A DNA stretch of 64,000 nucleotides, from positions 186,001-250,000 of the forward strand of contig BEIE01000002.1 of assembly GCA_002898255.1 (NCBI GenBank), read 5' to 3'. Both the position numbers and the translations under genes were made by a program. Below the pieces are notes generated by a model. That model did not search any database, was not told where the DNA came from, and saw only the letters and a program-made list of their open reading frames with translations. Below, in pieces: positions 34,237 through 42,563 of the stretch (position 1 is the first letter of the stretch; each line of letters starts with the position of its first letter). The DNA comes from a bacterium HR28 (lineage in GTDB: Bacteria; Chloroflexota; Chloroflexia; Thermomicrobiales; Thermomicrobiaceae).

Positions 34237-36264
34237 ATGGCCGAAAACCGTGAGCGACCACCGTTCCAGATCGGTCAGCAGAAGGTTAGTCGGCGTGGGC
34301 TCCTCGGTGCAGCGGCAGGACTTTCAGCTGGTGCGTTGCTAGCGAGCTGCAGCGTCCTGCAGCGCAAAGAGGAGACACCAAAGCTGGGTGCCACAGCTGA
34401 GGAGATCATCAAGCAGCGCCAGCTGACGCCCGAAGATGTTACAGCAGCCCTGATGACCTACGTGCCATCGGGCAAATATGACGAGTTTCTCATGTTCTCC
34501 TCAACAGGCCACGGCGGGCAGGTGTTAGTCCATGGTCTGCCGTCGATGCGCCTTCTCAAGGTCATCGCCGTCTTCAGCCCAGAGCCGTGGCAGGGCTATG
34601 GCTATGGGGGTTACACCAGCGAGGTCCTCGAGGGCGGCTACTTCAAGGGCAAGCCGATCCTGTGGGGCGATACGCACCACCCGGCCTTGAGCGAGACGAA
34701 TGGCGAATATGACGGCGAGTTCCTGTTCATCAACGATAAGGCGAATGGGCGCATCGCAGTCATCGACCTCCGCGACTTCGAGACCAAGCAAATCGTCAAG
34801 AACCCCCTCCTGGTCAACGAGCACGGTGGCTGCTTCGTGACGCCCAACACCGAGTACGTGCTCGAGGCTGACCAGTACTCAGTGCCGCTCGGCGGCGTCT
34901 ACGCGCCGATCACTGAGTACAAGGAGAAGTACCGCGGCGTCCTCACCTTCTGGAAGTTCGACCGCCAGAAGGGCCGCATCGTCCCAGAGGAGTCGTTCGC
35001 CATTGAGACACCACCGTACTGGCACGACTTGGCCGACGCGGGCAAGGGGCCATCGCACGGCTGGGCTTTCTGGAACTCGTTCAACACTGAGCTTGCCATT
35101 CCCGGCATAGCAGAAGGTCGACCAGCGCTCGAAATTGCCACGACCCAGCGCGACATGGACTATCTCCATGTCGTCAATTGGAAGAAGGCCGAAGAACTCA
35201 TCGCGGCGGGCAAATATGAGACAATCAACGGCTTCAAGGTTATCCGCATGGATGTCGCAGCAAAGGAAGGTGTCCTCTTCCTGATCCCAGAGCCGAAGAG
35301 CCCGCACGGTGTGGATGTGACGCCAGGTGGGGATTACATCATTGTGGCAGGGAAGCTCGACCCGCACGTGACCGTATACAGCTTCGCCAAGATTCAGCAG
35401 GCCATCCAGGCTGGCAACTGGGACACTGACGAGTACGGCATCCCGGTTCTTCCCTTCGACCAATGCGTCGAGGTACAAGTCGAGCTTGGGCTCGGCCCCT
35501 TGCACACCCAGTTTGACGATCAGGGCTACGCCTACACCAGCTTGTTCCTCGATAGTGCGGTCGCCAAGTGGTCACTGGGCAAGCCGTACCGCGAGGACGG
35601 CTGGAAGCTGGTTGAGAAACTGCCGGTCCAGTACAACATCGGGCACCTCGCTGCTGCTGAGGGGGATACCGCAAAGCCGGCCGGCCGCTTCCTCGTCGCG
35701 CACAATAAGTGGTCGGTCGACCGGTACGCCAGCCTCGGACCTCTGCTGCCGCAGAACGCGCAGCTGATCTCAATTGCACCGAATCAACCGATGCGCGTTC
35801 TTTACGACAGCCCGATCGGAATCGGCGAGCCACATTACGCGCAGATCATCAAGCGCGAACGGATCAAGGCTTGGGATATCTATCCTGAGGTGGGTTGGAA
35901 CCCGCATACCCAGAGTGTCGATCCCAACGCTGTCATCAAGGTCGGTGACGAGCGGATTGAGCGACGCGGCAAGACCGTGGAGATCTGGGGCGTCCTGCTG
36001 CGCAGCCAGATTCGCCCAGATCTCATCGAGGTCGAGCAGGGCGACGAGGTCATCTGGCACCTCACCAACATCGAGCGCGCCAAGGACGCGACGCACGGCT
36101 TCGCCCTCGGTGGCTACAACATCAACTTGAGCCTCGAGCCGGGCGAAACGCAGACCATTCGCTTCGTCGCGGACATTCCAGGCACCTTCCCGTTCTACTG
36201 CACTGAGTTCTGCTCCGCCCTGCACCTCGAGATGGTGGGCTACTTCCTGGTGAAGCCGACCTGA
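34237..36264 (+). CDS. nosZ: Nitrous oxide reductase NosZ, Tat-exported lipoprotein form
   Basis: NosZ reduces N2O to N2 outside the cytoplasmic membrane using the copper centres CuA and CuZ. In the 675-residue protein all seven expected CuZ histidines are visible: His147-His148 in DTHHPA, His196, His357 in SPHG, His423 in PLHTQF, His470 and His533 in EPHYA. The C-terminal cupredoxin domain has an intact CuA set: His620, Cys655, Cys659, His663 and Met666. The N-terminus has a twin-arginine motif (SRRGLLG, residues 18-24) and then LLASC with Cys38 as lipobox, so the enzyme is probably membrane-anchored. The ATG at 34237 follows AAGGAGGGA. It heads the nos operon. Confidence 0.97.
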   Translation: MAENRERPPFQIGQQKVSRRGLLGAAAGLSAGALLASCSVLQRKEETPKLGATAEEIIKQRQLTPEDVTAALMTYVPSGKYDEFLMFSSTGHGGQVLVHGLPSMRLLKVIAVFSPEPWQGYGYGGYTSEVLEGGYFKGKPILWGDTHHPALSETNGEYDGEFLFINDKANGRIAVIDLRDFETKQIVKNPLLVNEHGGCFVTPNTEYVLEADQYSVPLGGVYAPITEYKEKYRGVLTFWKFDRQKGRIVPEESFAIETPPYWHDLADAGKGPSHGWAFWNSFNTELAIPGIAEGRPALEIATTQRDMDYLHVVNWKKAEELIAAGKYETINGFKVIRMDVAAKEGVLFLIPEPKSPHGVDVTPGGDYIIVAGKLDPHVTVYSFAKIQQAIQAGNWDTDEYGIPVLPFDQCVEVQVELGLGPLHTQFDDQGYAYTSLFLDSAVAKWSLGKPYREDGWKLVEKLPVQYNIGHLAAAEGDTAKPAGRFLVAHNKWSVDRYASLGPLLPQNAQLISIAPNQPMRVLYDSPIGIGEPHYAQIIKRERIKAWDIYPEVGWNPHTQSVDPNAVIKVGDERIERRGKTVEIWGVLLRSQIRPDLIEVEQGDEVIWHLTNIERAKDATHGFALGGYNINLSLEPGETQTIRFVADIPGTFPFYCTEFCSALHLEMVGYFLVKPT

Positions 36265-36274
36265 TCCCGCAGCT

Positions 36275-36310
36275 GAAGGGCCGGTGGGGAGATCTCCTCA
36301 CCGGCCCTTC
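36275..36310 (+). terminator. Long hairpin between nosZ and the nosB-like gene
   Basis: The 36 nt starting GAAGGGCCGGTG and ending CACCGGCCCTTC are almost a perfect palindrome; the 12-bp outer arms match fully. It begins 10 nt after the nosZ stop and no T-run follows. It is more likely an attenuator or 3'-end stabiliser, giving more nosZ than downstream mRNA, than a full terminator. Confidence 0.7.
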
Positions 36311-36355
36311 GACCCGAGAATTGGCTACCTTCGGAGTCGAGAAAGGATTGTGACC

Positions 36356-36991
36356 ATGGCAACTCCCGTTGTTCGAACACCCGCTAGATCCCGCATCCCG
36401 CGGCCACTCGCCGCAGTGCTCGCTCGCATCGGTGACCGCGTTCCTTTTTTCCTTGCTGCCATCATGCTTGGAGCTTCACTGGCACTCCCATACTGGCACA
36501 TGACGCTGCTCGCCCCACAGTACCCTGGCGGTCTCCGTGTCGTGATCTATCTCACGAAGCTCGCTGGTGACGTGCAAGAAGTGAACGGGCTCAATCACTA
36601 CATCGGAATGATGAAGCTCGAAGAGGCAGCGACCTTCGAGCGCGCCATCGCCCCCTACGGCGTCGCCGCTCTGGCGCTCCTCGCTCTTCTCGCCGGACTA
36701 CTCCGGCGACGGTGGACCGCGCTTCTCGCCACGCTTGTTGTTAGCTTCCCAATTATCTTCGTCGCTGACCTCCAGTACTGGCTCTGGTACTTCGGCCATA
36801 ACCTCGATCCACACGCTGCACTCTCAAGCGCGATTAAGCCCTTTACACCACCCGTGCTCGGTACCGGACGCGTTGGACAATTCGTGGTCGAGACGCGTTT
36901 CGGCAGCGGACTCTACCTCGCCATCCTCGCCGCTCTAAGTGCACTCGTCGGCATCACCACGCGTCTGCGCGGCTCCGCCGAACGGGGGTGA
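36356..36991 (+). CDS. Membrane protein of the nos operon, NosB-like
   Basis: The 211-residue product has four membrane helices (about residues 25-45, 95-117, 122-145 and 180-200). An outer segment carries LPYWHMTLLAPQYPGGL and LNHYIGMMKL, followed by DLQYWLWYFGHNLDPHAAL; conserved His and aromatic residues lie near the membrane surface. A membrane protein in this slot between nosZ and nosD is usual in clade II-type nos clusters and is called NosB there. Its role is unproven. The ATG at 36356 has an AAAGGA site; nosDF starts 4 nt after its stop. Confidence 0.72.
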   Translation: MATPVVRTPARSRIPRPLAAVLARIGDRVPFFLAAIMLGASLALPYWHMTLLAPQYPGGLRVVIYLTKLAGDVQEVNGLNHYIGMMKLEEAATFERAIAPYGVAALALLALLAGLLRRRWTALLATLVVSFPIIFVADLQYWLWYFGHNLDPHAALSSAIKPFTPPVLGTGRVGQFVVETRFGSGLYLAILAALSALVGITTRLRGSAERG

Positions 36992-36995
36992 CGCC

Positions 36996-39350
36996 ATGCG
37001 CCGGCTTGTTCTCGCCGCAACACTGACGATGCTCCTGCTCGTCACGCCGCCCCAGGTCCGCGCCAGCGAACTCCTCGTCTGCCCCGAGTGCCCGCTACGT
37101 GATATCCAGGAAGCCATCGCCACCGCACCGGTCGGCGCAACGATCCGCGTCCGTGGCGGCGTCTATGCCGGCCCGGTCGTCGTCGACCGCCCGCTTACGC
37201 TGTACGGCGAGAACTGGCCGGCAATCGATGGCGGCGGGCAAGGTACCGTCCTTCATGTCGCCGCACCCGATGTCCGTGTCGAGGGATTCATCGTCCGCGG
37301 CAGCGGCACGAATCACGACCGCGAGGACACCGGCATCCTTGTCACCGCACCACGAGCCCAGATCGTCGGCAACCAGGTTCTTGACAGCCTCTTCGGCATC
37401 CAGCTCCTTAACGCCCCCGATGGACTTGTCAAAGGGAACCTTGTGGTTGGTAAGCCGCTTCCCGAACCACAACGTGGTGACGGCATTAAGCTCTGGTATA
37501 GTCCACGTGCCCAAATACTCAATAACCACGTACGCGACAGCCGTGATGTAATCGTCTGGTACTCCGATCAGACACTCCTGCGAGGAAATGTCGTTGAGCG
37601 CGGGCGTTACGGCCTGCACTTCATGTACTCGAGCGACAGCCTCGTCGAGCAGAACGTGCTCCGCGACAATTCGGTTGGAATCTACCTTATGTACGGAGCC
37701 CGGCAGATCGTCCGCAACAACGTCTTTTTCCACAACCGTGGGCCCTCCGGATATGGGCTAGCCATCAAAGAAACCGACGGGGTCGTTGCTGAGGCAAACC
37801 TCATGCTGCGCAACCGTGTCGGACTCTACATCGATAATTCCCCGATCTCTGAGGGAGTCATCAACCAGATCACAGGCAATTGGATCGCCTATAACGACGT
37901 TGGCCTCCTCATCAGCCCGGCGACCCGCTCCAATCTCATCACCGGCAATACGCTCTTGGAAAATCTCGAGCAAGCAGCACCGCAAGGCGGCGGGACGCTC
38001 GACCATATCACCTGGGCCGAATCCGGGCGTGGCAACTTCTGGAGCGACTACGCCGGCTATGATGCCGACCGCAACGGCATTGGCGATCTCCCGTACCAGA
38101 ACCGTGCACTTTCGAGTGTTCTCACTGACCGCTCCCCGTTGCTCGCCTTTTTCCGCTTCAGCCTTGTCGCTTCCGCGCTCGATCTGGCTGCACGTGCTGT
38201 TCCTCTCTTCCAGCCAGCACCACGCTTCACCGATCCCGCTCCACTCGTTCAGCCAACGCCGTTGCCGGAGCTCCCATGGAGCGTCTCTCCACCATCCCGC
38301 ACCGACGCATTCCTCTCGCTGGCCCTGCTCACTGCCGCCGCTCTGCCTTTCCTCTTTGCCCTCCGTGGATCGCCGCGGTTCGCGCTCGCACAAGCAGCCA
38401 AGGCTCCCCGCGCATCTGCGCCAGTGGTACTCGCTTCTACGGCCCCCTCCACCGCAACCGCTGCGTGTACTGTCACGGACGCAGCCGTTGTGCAGGTCCA
38501 TGGGCTCACCAAGCGTTTCGGGGATCGCCTCGTTCTCGATAACGTGAGCTTCAGCGTCCGACCAGGCGAGGCAGTCGCCCTCTGGGGACCAAACGGTGCC
38601 GGCAAGACTACCATCCTTCGCTGCTTGCTTGGCCGAACTGCCTACACCGGTACAGTCACTGTCTTCGGCCACTCACCGCTACAGGACGGTCCAGCCGTAC
38701 GGGCACAAATCGGGTATGTGCCACAGCAACTGCCGCTCCTCGACCTTACAGTTGGCGAGCTCTTGACAACCGTTGCGCGCCTGCGTGGCGAGCCACTCGA
38801 GCGCGCATGGGAACGACTTGGTGTCTTTGGCCTCCAGCACACTTGGCATCAGCCCGTACGCACACTCTCGGGCGGCATGCAGCAACGACTTGCTCTCGCC
38901 CTGGCAACGATTGGTGATCCGCCGCTGCTTCTACTCGACGAGCCAACCGCGAACCTGGACGCGACCGCGCGCGAGGAACTCTTGGCCGCGCTTCGACAAC
39001 TTCGCGAGGCGGGACGCACGATCATCTTCGCCTCGCACCGTCCCGATGACGTCTGGCGCCTCGCCACGCGCGTCTTGCGACTCGAGGCAGGCCGCGTCGT
39101 CGCTGAGTCACGCGCAGCAGCCCTGCCGGTACGCCACGACATCCACCAATCACTCATCCTCGAACTCGATGCCGATGCCCTGCAGCCAGCCACACACCTC
39201 CTCACTGCGCACGGCTTCGCTGTTTATCGCGAGGACCAGCGACTCCGCGTCCTCGTTCCACCCCAGCGGAAGGCAGAGCCGTTCTTCCTGCTTGCCCGGC
39301 TGGGTATCCAAGTTCGAGATTTCCAGTTGGAGGTCACCGATGGCTGGTAA
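36996..39350 (+). CDS. nosDF: NosD-NosF fusion: copper-maturation beta-helix protein joined to ABC ATPase
   Basis: NosD, NosF and NosY normally form an ABC complex that matures the CuZ centre of NosZ. Here NosD and NosF are one 784-residue chain. Residues 1-23 are a signal peptide. Residues about 25-370 are a right-handed beta-helix with carbohydrate-binding/NosD repeats (GIQLLNAPDG, GLHFMYSSDSLVEQN, VGIYLMYG) and the NosD ending GRGNFWSDYAGYDADRNGIGDLPY. A membrane helix at about 437-457 returns the chain to the cytoplasm. Residues about 498-784 are NosF, with Walker A GPNGAGKTT (531-539), LSGGMQQ (624-630), Walker B LLLLDEP (644-650) and His681. The reading frame is continuous, with no frameshift. 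It overlaps nosY by 11 nt. Confidence 0.95.
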   Translation: MRRLVLAATLTMLLLVTPPQVRASELLVCPECPLRDIQEAIATAPVGATIRVRGGVYAGPVVVDRPLTLYGENWPAIDGGGQGTVLHVAAPDVRVEGFIVRGSGTNHDREDTGILVTAPRAQIVGNQVLDSLFGIQLLNAPDGLVKGNLVVGKPLPEPQRGDGIKLWYSPRAQILNNHVRDSRDVIVWYSDQTLLRGNVVERGRYGLHFMYSSDSLVEQNVLRDNSVGIYLMYGARQIVRNNVFFHNRGPSGYGLAIKETDGVVAEANLMLRNRVGLYIDNSPISEGVINQITGNWIAYNDVGLLISPATRSNLITGNTLLENLEQAAPQGGGTLDHITWAESGRGNFWSDYAGYDADRNGIGDLPYQNRALSSVLTDRSPLLAFFRFSLVASALDLAARAVPLFQPAPRFTDPAPLVQPTPLPELPWSVSPPSRTDAFLSLALLTAAALPFLFALRGSPRFALAQAAKAPRASAPVVLASTAPSTATAACTVTDAAVVQVHGLTKRFGDRLVLDNVSFSVRPGEAVALWGPNGAGKTTILRCLLGRTAYTGTVTVFGHSPLQDGPAVRAQIGYVPQQLPLLDLTVGELLTTVARLRGEPLERAWERLGVFGLQHTWHQPVRTLSGGMQQRLALALATIGDPPLLLLDEPTANLDATAREELLAALRQLREAGRTIIFASHRPDDVWRLATRVLRLEAGRVVAESRAAALPVRHDIHQSLILELDADALQPATHLLTAHGFAVYREDQRLRVLVPPQRKAEPFFLLARLGIQVRDFQLEVTDGW

Positions 39351-40167
39351 CACCGTCCTCGTTCTCGCCCAAAAGGAGCTCCGCGACGCGCTGCGCAATC
39401 GCTGGTTTCTGGCCGATGCCGTCGCGCTCCTCGTCCTGAGCAGTGCGCTCTCGCTCTTAGTTTTTCTTACCGGTGCCACGAGTCCGGTCAGCGGCTTCGG
39501 ACGTACCGCAGCAAGCCTAGTGAACCTCATGCTCCTCCTCGTCCCACTTATGGGGCTTACACTCGGGGCTCTCGCACTGGCTAGCGACCGTGAACGCAGT
39601 GCCCTTGAGTTCTGGCTGGCCCAGCCAGTCGGAACAGGCGCGTACTTTCTCGGCAAGGCGCTTGGCATCGGCCTTGCACTCGCCGCCGCAGTAGCGCTCG
39701 GCTTCGGCGCAAGCGCGGTCTTCTTGCTCTTCGTCGGCGCTACCGACCCGCTTGCTTTCCTTGCCCTCACCGGCCTGACCATCCTGCTGGCCTGGGCTTC
39801 TCTCACGCTCGGCCTTCTCCTCTCCAGTCGCTGCAGTCGGACCAGTACCGCAGTCAGCCTAGCACTCGGTCTCTGGCTTGTGCTTGTGCTACTCGGCAAT
39901 CTCGGACTTATGGGCACCGCACTCGCCGTACGCCTACCCCCCTCTTGGCTCCTTGGCATCGCGCTCGTGAATCCCACCGAGGCCTACCGCATCGCCGCCT
40001 TACGCCTCCTGGCCGGCACGCTGGAACTCCTCGGGCCTGCCGGTCTCTACGCCGACGAGCGCTTCGGTGCCACGCTGCCGCTCCTCCTCGCGAGCATGCT
40101 CCTTCTCTGGAGCCTCGTTGGTGGCGTCGCCGCCTACGCCGTCCTGCGCCGGGAGGTCTTGCGATGA
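39340..40167 (+). CDS. nosY: NosY, ABC permease of copper-site maturation
   Basis: NosY is the membrane subunit that works with NosF and NosD. The 275-residue product has six membrane helices, the typical start VLAQKELRDALRNRWFL and the family motifs SDRERSALEFWLAQPVGTG and NPTEAYRIAALR. The gene starts within the end of nosDF (11-nt overlap) and its stop overlaps the nosL start (ATGA). A single nosY with one fused ATPase implies a complex of two NosDF chains and two NosY chains. Confidence 0.93.
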   Translation: MAGNTVLVLAQKELRDALRNRWFLADAVALLVLSSALSLLVFLTGATSPVSGFGRTAASLVNLMLLLVPLMGLTLGALALASDRERSALEFWLAQPVGTGAYFLGKALGIGLALAAAVALGFGASAVFLLFVGATDPLAFLALTGLTILLAWASLTLGLLLSSRCSRTSTAVSLALGLWLVLVLLGNLGLMGTALAVRLPPSWLLGIALVNPTEAYRIAALRLLAGTLELLGPAGLYADERFGATLPLLLASMLLLWSLVGGVAAYAVLRREVLR

Positions 40168-40622
40168 CGCGCCGTCAGCTTCTTGTTGCACTCCTCGTCA
40201 CCATACCGCTTGCCGCCTGCCAGCGGAAGCGCGAGCTTTCCCCGCCCGAGATCCGCTACGGCCGCGATACCTGCGCCGAGTGCGGGATGATCCTTTCCGA
40301 CCCCCGCTTCGCCGCAGCAGCGACCACAGCCGACGGTGAGACGGTTCTGTTCGACGATATCGGGTGTCTCCTCACCTACCGGCAGAAGCACAGCCCCTCC
40401 TGGGCAGCTATATGGGTTCATGATCTTGACACTCAGTCCTGGCTCCAGGCCGAGAACGCCTGGTATCTCGTGAGTCCCAGCATCCGTTCACCAATGGGCT
40501 ACGGCATCGCCGCCTTTGCTGGTCAAGACGCTGCGCAGCGGCGCCAGGCGGAACTCGGCGGTGATCTTCTGCAGTGGGGGGACCTCCTTGCTCACCCCCC
40601 AGAACGGCCGCGACAGTATTGA
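40164..40622 (+). CDS. nosL: NosL copper chaperone lipoprotein
   Basis: NosL is an outer-face lipoprotein that hands Cu(I) to the Nos maturation complex. The 152-residue product has a lipoprotein signal (LVTIPLAAC) and then the copper-binding Cys-Ala-Glu-Cys-Gly-Met motif in RDTCAECGMILSDPRFAA. GETVLFDDIGCLL and a C-terminal MGYGIAAFA segment are typical of NosL. The ATG overlaps the nosY stop. It is the last gene of the operon. Confidence 0.94.
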   Translation: MTRRQLLVALLVTIPLAACQRKRELSPPEIRYGRDTCAECGMILSDPRFAAAATTADGETVLFDDIGCLLTYRQKHSPSWAAIWVHDLDTQSWLQAENAWYLVSPSIRSPMGYGIAAFAGQDAAQRRQAELGGDLLQWGDLLAHPPERPRQY

Positions 40623-41256
40623 CGCGTCATCCAACGGCAGCAGCGCTCTAAGAGTACGAGCGTCGCGTCGTTTCACCAAAAGATGGACCAGGTACTAGAG
40701 AGAATTCGGTGGCACTTGAGAACCTCGTACATTCGGCACAACGCCTGAGGGATCCTTGACTGACTAGCTGGTAGTCAATCCCCTTCGTCGCAGATGATCC
40801 ACGCCCCAGCCATTGCTTTCCGCTTCCTCAAACGGTGCTCTCTGATCAACACAATGCCGACTACGGCCATTGCCACACTTCTGGCACCTGGCAGTGTCGC
40901 TGCCAAAGTGCGACAGCTTTTCCTCGTGTCATGTCCATGCACAGGAATGCGCTCATCTTCGATGAGCGCTTCCCCAAACAAATCCGGCTGATCGCCCTTG
41001 CAACGTGTCAGCATCTGCACTACCTTCTGGCCTAACTCGCCACCGGTACTGCTTGGCGGCTGCGATGCACGCCTCAGAATGAAGAAGCAATGCAGTGAAG
41101 GAGGCTCGTTATGAATATCTGTGGTCTTCTGGTTTTGCCACTTGCAGCCATGGCAACCACGCTCTTGAGATTCGCCTGCCGCTGGGCAACACGTTGCAGG
41201 GCGTAACTCCATGCAGGCAACGTCTGAACTCGTGACTAAGGAGAGGGAGCACGCGT
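40623..41256. other. Intergenic region with one small-ORF candidate
   Basis: No gene longer than about 60 codons is supported. A 31-codon frame with an excellent ribosome site is listed at 41111. The rest shows nothing recognised. Confidence 0.4.
41111..41206 (+). CDS. Candidate 31-residue membrane/cationic peptide
   Basis: ATG 41111 follows a near-perfect GAAGGAGG (41097-41104) at 6-nt spacing. The peptide begins with a hydrophobic run (MNICGLLVLPLAAMATTLL) and ends in a cysteine- and arginine-rich tail (RFACRWATRCRA). It could be a small membrane protein or a leader peptide for the DUF6069-type gene 50 nt downstream. It has no homologue I recognise and could be chance. Confidence 0.3.
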   Translation: MNICGLLVLPLAAMATTLLRFACRWATRCRA

Positions 41257-41652
41257 ATGCTGATTTGGCGCTATGGAATTTTGGCGACGCTCGCCGCTGC
41301 GATCCTCAACGCTGCACTCTGGGGGCTCGCTCGGGCGCTAGGAGTCTCACTCCAGGTTCAGCCACCAGGCCAACCGGTGGCAGTAGTGGGACTACCGCAA
41401 GTTATCCTCCTGACCGTTATCCCTTTGCTCGTTGGCACCGCCTTCTACACGCTGTTACGGCGTTGGACACGCCGTCCCTTCCTGACTTTCCTGATCCTTG
41501 CGCTCCTGATCTTTGTCATTTTGCTTATCCCGCCCTTTGCTGCAACGGAGCGCGCTGGCACGCGCTTTGTGCTCATCCTCATGCACCTGGTTGCAACCAC
41601 TGCCCTCTTAGCAGGGCTTTATCGCGCTGAGGTTCGCCGCGCACGGCCGTAA
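41257..41652 (+). CDS. Four-helix membrane protein, DUF6069-like
   Basis: The 131-residue product has four hydrophobic helices (residues about 5-25, 44-65, 75-95 and 103-123) with few polar residues between them. The pattern ILNAALWGLARALG at the first helix and VGTAFYTLLRRWTRRP at the second matches small DUF6069-type membrane proteins. Function unknown. The ATG at 41257 has an AAGGAGAGGGAG site. A hairpin lies 9 nt after the stop. Confidence 0.65.
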   Translation: MLIWRYGILATLAAAILNAALWGLARALGVSLQVQPPGQPVAVVGLPQVILLTVIPLLVGTAFYTLLRRWTRRPFLTFLILALLIFVILLIPPFAATERAGTRFVLILMHLVATTALLAGLYRAEVRRARP

Positions 41653-41660
41653 ACAGCGAA

Positions 41661-41680
41661 GGGGGCGATACGTCGCCCCC
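41661..41680. terminator. Hairpin after the DUF6069-like gene
   Basis: GGGGGCGA (41661-41668) and TCGCCCCC (41673-41680) form a perfect 8-bp stem closed by a TACG loop. No T-run follows, so termination efficiency is uncertain. It shares its core with the repeat at 13106 and may be a dispersed element. Confidence 0.55.
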
Positions 41681-41762
41681 GACAGAACTCCCTTCAGCAG
41701 AGCCATGCGGCGCGCAGAATCTATCACAAGCCCTTACCACAAAGAAGGTGCTGATCCGTTCC

Positions 41763-42167
41763 TCACAGTGTGATCACCTGATCCGGAGGATTCTGCGCCA
41801 GCGCCGCGTAGAGATCGGGGAAGCAGCCGACCTGAACACCCTCGACCGTGTTCACCGGCTGAATCTCAGCCGGCTCTCGCCGCCCAAGCCCGGTCACCGG
41901 ATCGCACCAGCGCGGCTGCCCCTGCGCGAGGTTCCGTTCCAGCGCGCACATGTCGCACATCATGAGCAGAATCCCCTGCTCCTTTGCGATGCGCGCCAGC
42001 CGTTCGCCGATCGGGTCGCCCTTCCGCAGGACAAAGACGTTGTCATCGAAAAAGAACATGCCGACGACCTCAACCCCATGCGTCCCCGCCTCAAGTTGTG
42101 GCAGGATCATCTGGCCCAGCTTGTAGCTTGCCGCCCGTGGTGTTGCAAACACATAGGCCACGCGCAT
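41763..42167 (-). CDS. DsrE-like protein
   Basis: The 134-residue cytosolic protein shows the DsrE/F alpha/beta pattern: VAYVFATPRAASYKLGQMILP at the start, VEVVGMFFFDDNVFVL as the second strand, GILLMMCDMCALERNL with two cysteines, and GCFPDLYAAL near the end. DsrE-type proteins carry sulfur or persulfide groups, and the CDMC pair could serve that, but the pathway is unknown. It converges with the DUF6069-like gene; its own promoter lies in the next gap. Confidence 0.65.
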   Translation of the reverse strand: MRVAYVFATPRAASYKLGQMILPQLEAGTHGVEVVGMFFFDDNVFVLRKGDPIGERLARIAKEQGILLMMCDMCALERNLAQGQPRWCDPVTGLGRREPAEIQPVNTVEGVQVGCFPDLYAALAQNPPDQVITL

Positions 42168-42563
42168 CTTTGTCCCTTCCTCTCCTCGACGGTATCAGAT
42201 CCCTTGACCAACAGCCTTCCACCCCACGCCCTTCACTCCACCATAGTGATCCTCCGTTCCATCATGCCCCGACTCATCGGGGTGAAGTCCCTCTACCCCT
42301 TCGAACGGAAGTCATGATACTTCGTCTCATTTATGTATGCCGCTGCTGTACCCCACTTGGGACTCCCAGAGCCTGAGCAGCAGCCTGGGGCGGACCGTTC
42401 AGCCCTGGAGAGAAGTCACGGTAAGGCGAAGCCTCGAACACCTTCGAGGCACGCAGTGCCTCGCACATCCTGACTCGTAGAGAATCAGATCACACTATTG
42501 ATCCCTACAGAACGGACTCTACCTTCAGAACAAACCAGACGGATGTCATCGCCTCCTGCACCG
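42168..42563. other. Intergenic region between znuB and the DsrE-like gene
   Basis: No gene is supported. The stretch contains one strong hairpin (42431-42450) that may end znu transcription and otherwise shows nothing recognised. Confidence 0.45.
42431..42450 (-). terminator. Hairpin downstream of znuB
   Basis: GCCTCGAA (42431-42438) and TTCGAGGC (42443-42450) form a perfect 8-bp stem with loop CACC, about 110 nt past the znuB stop. There is no T-run on either side, so its role is uncertain. Confidence 0.4.

Noticed and set aside
34673-34692. Apparent loss of a CuZ ligand in NosZ (DTHHPA where many enzymes have a third His)
   Set aside because: The two adjacent histidines that bind copper are present; the third His of that motif is not one of the seven CuZ ligands.
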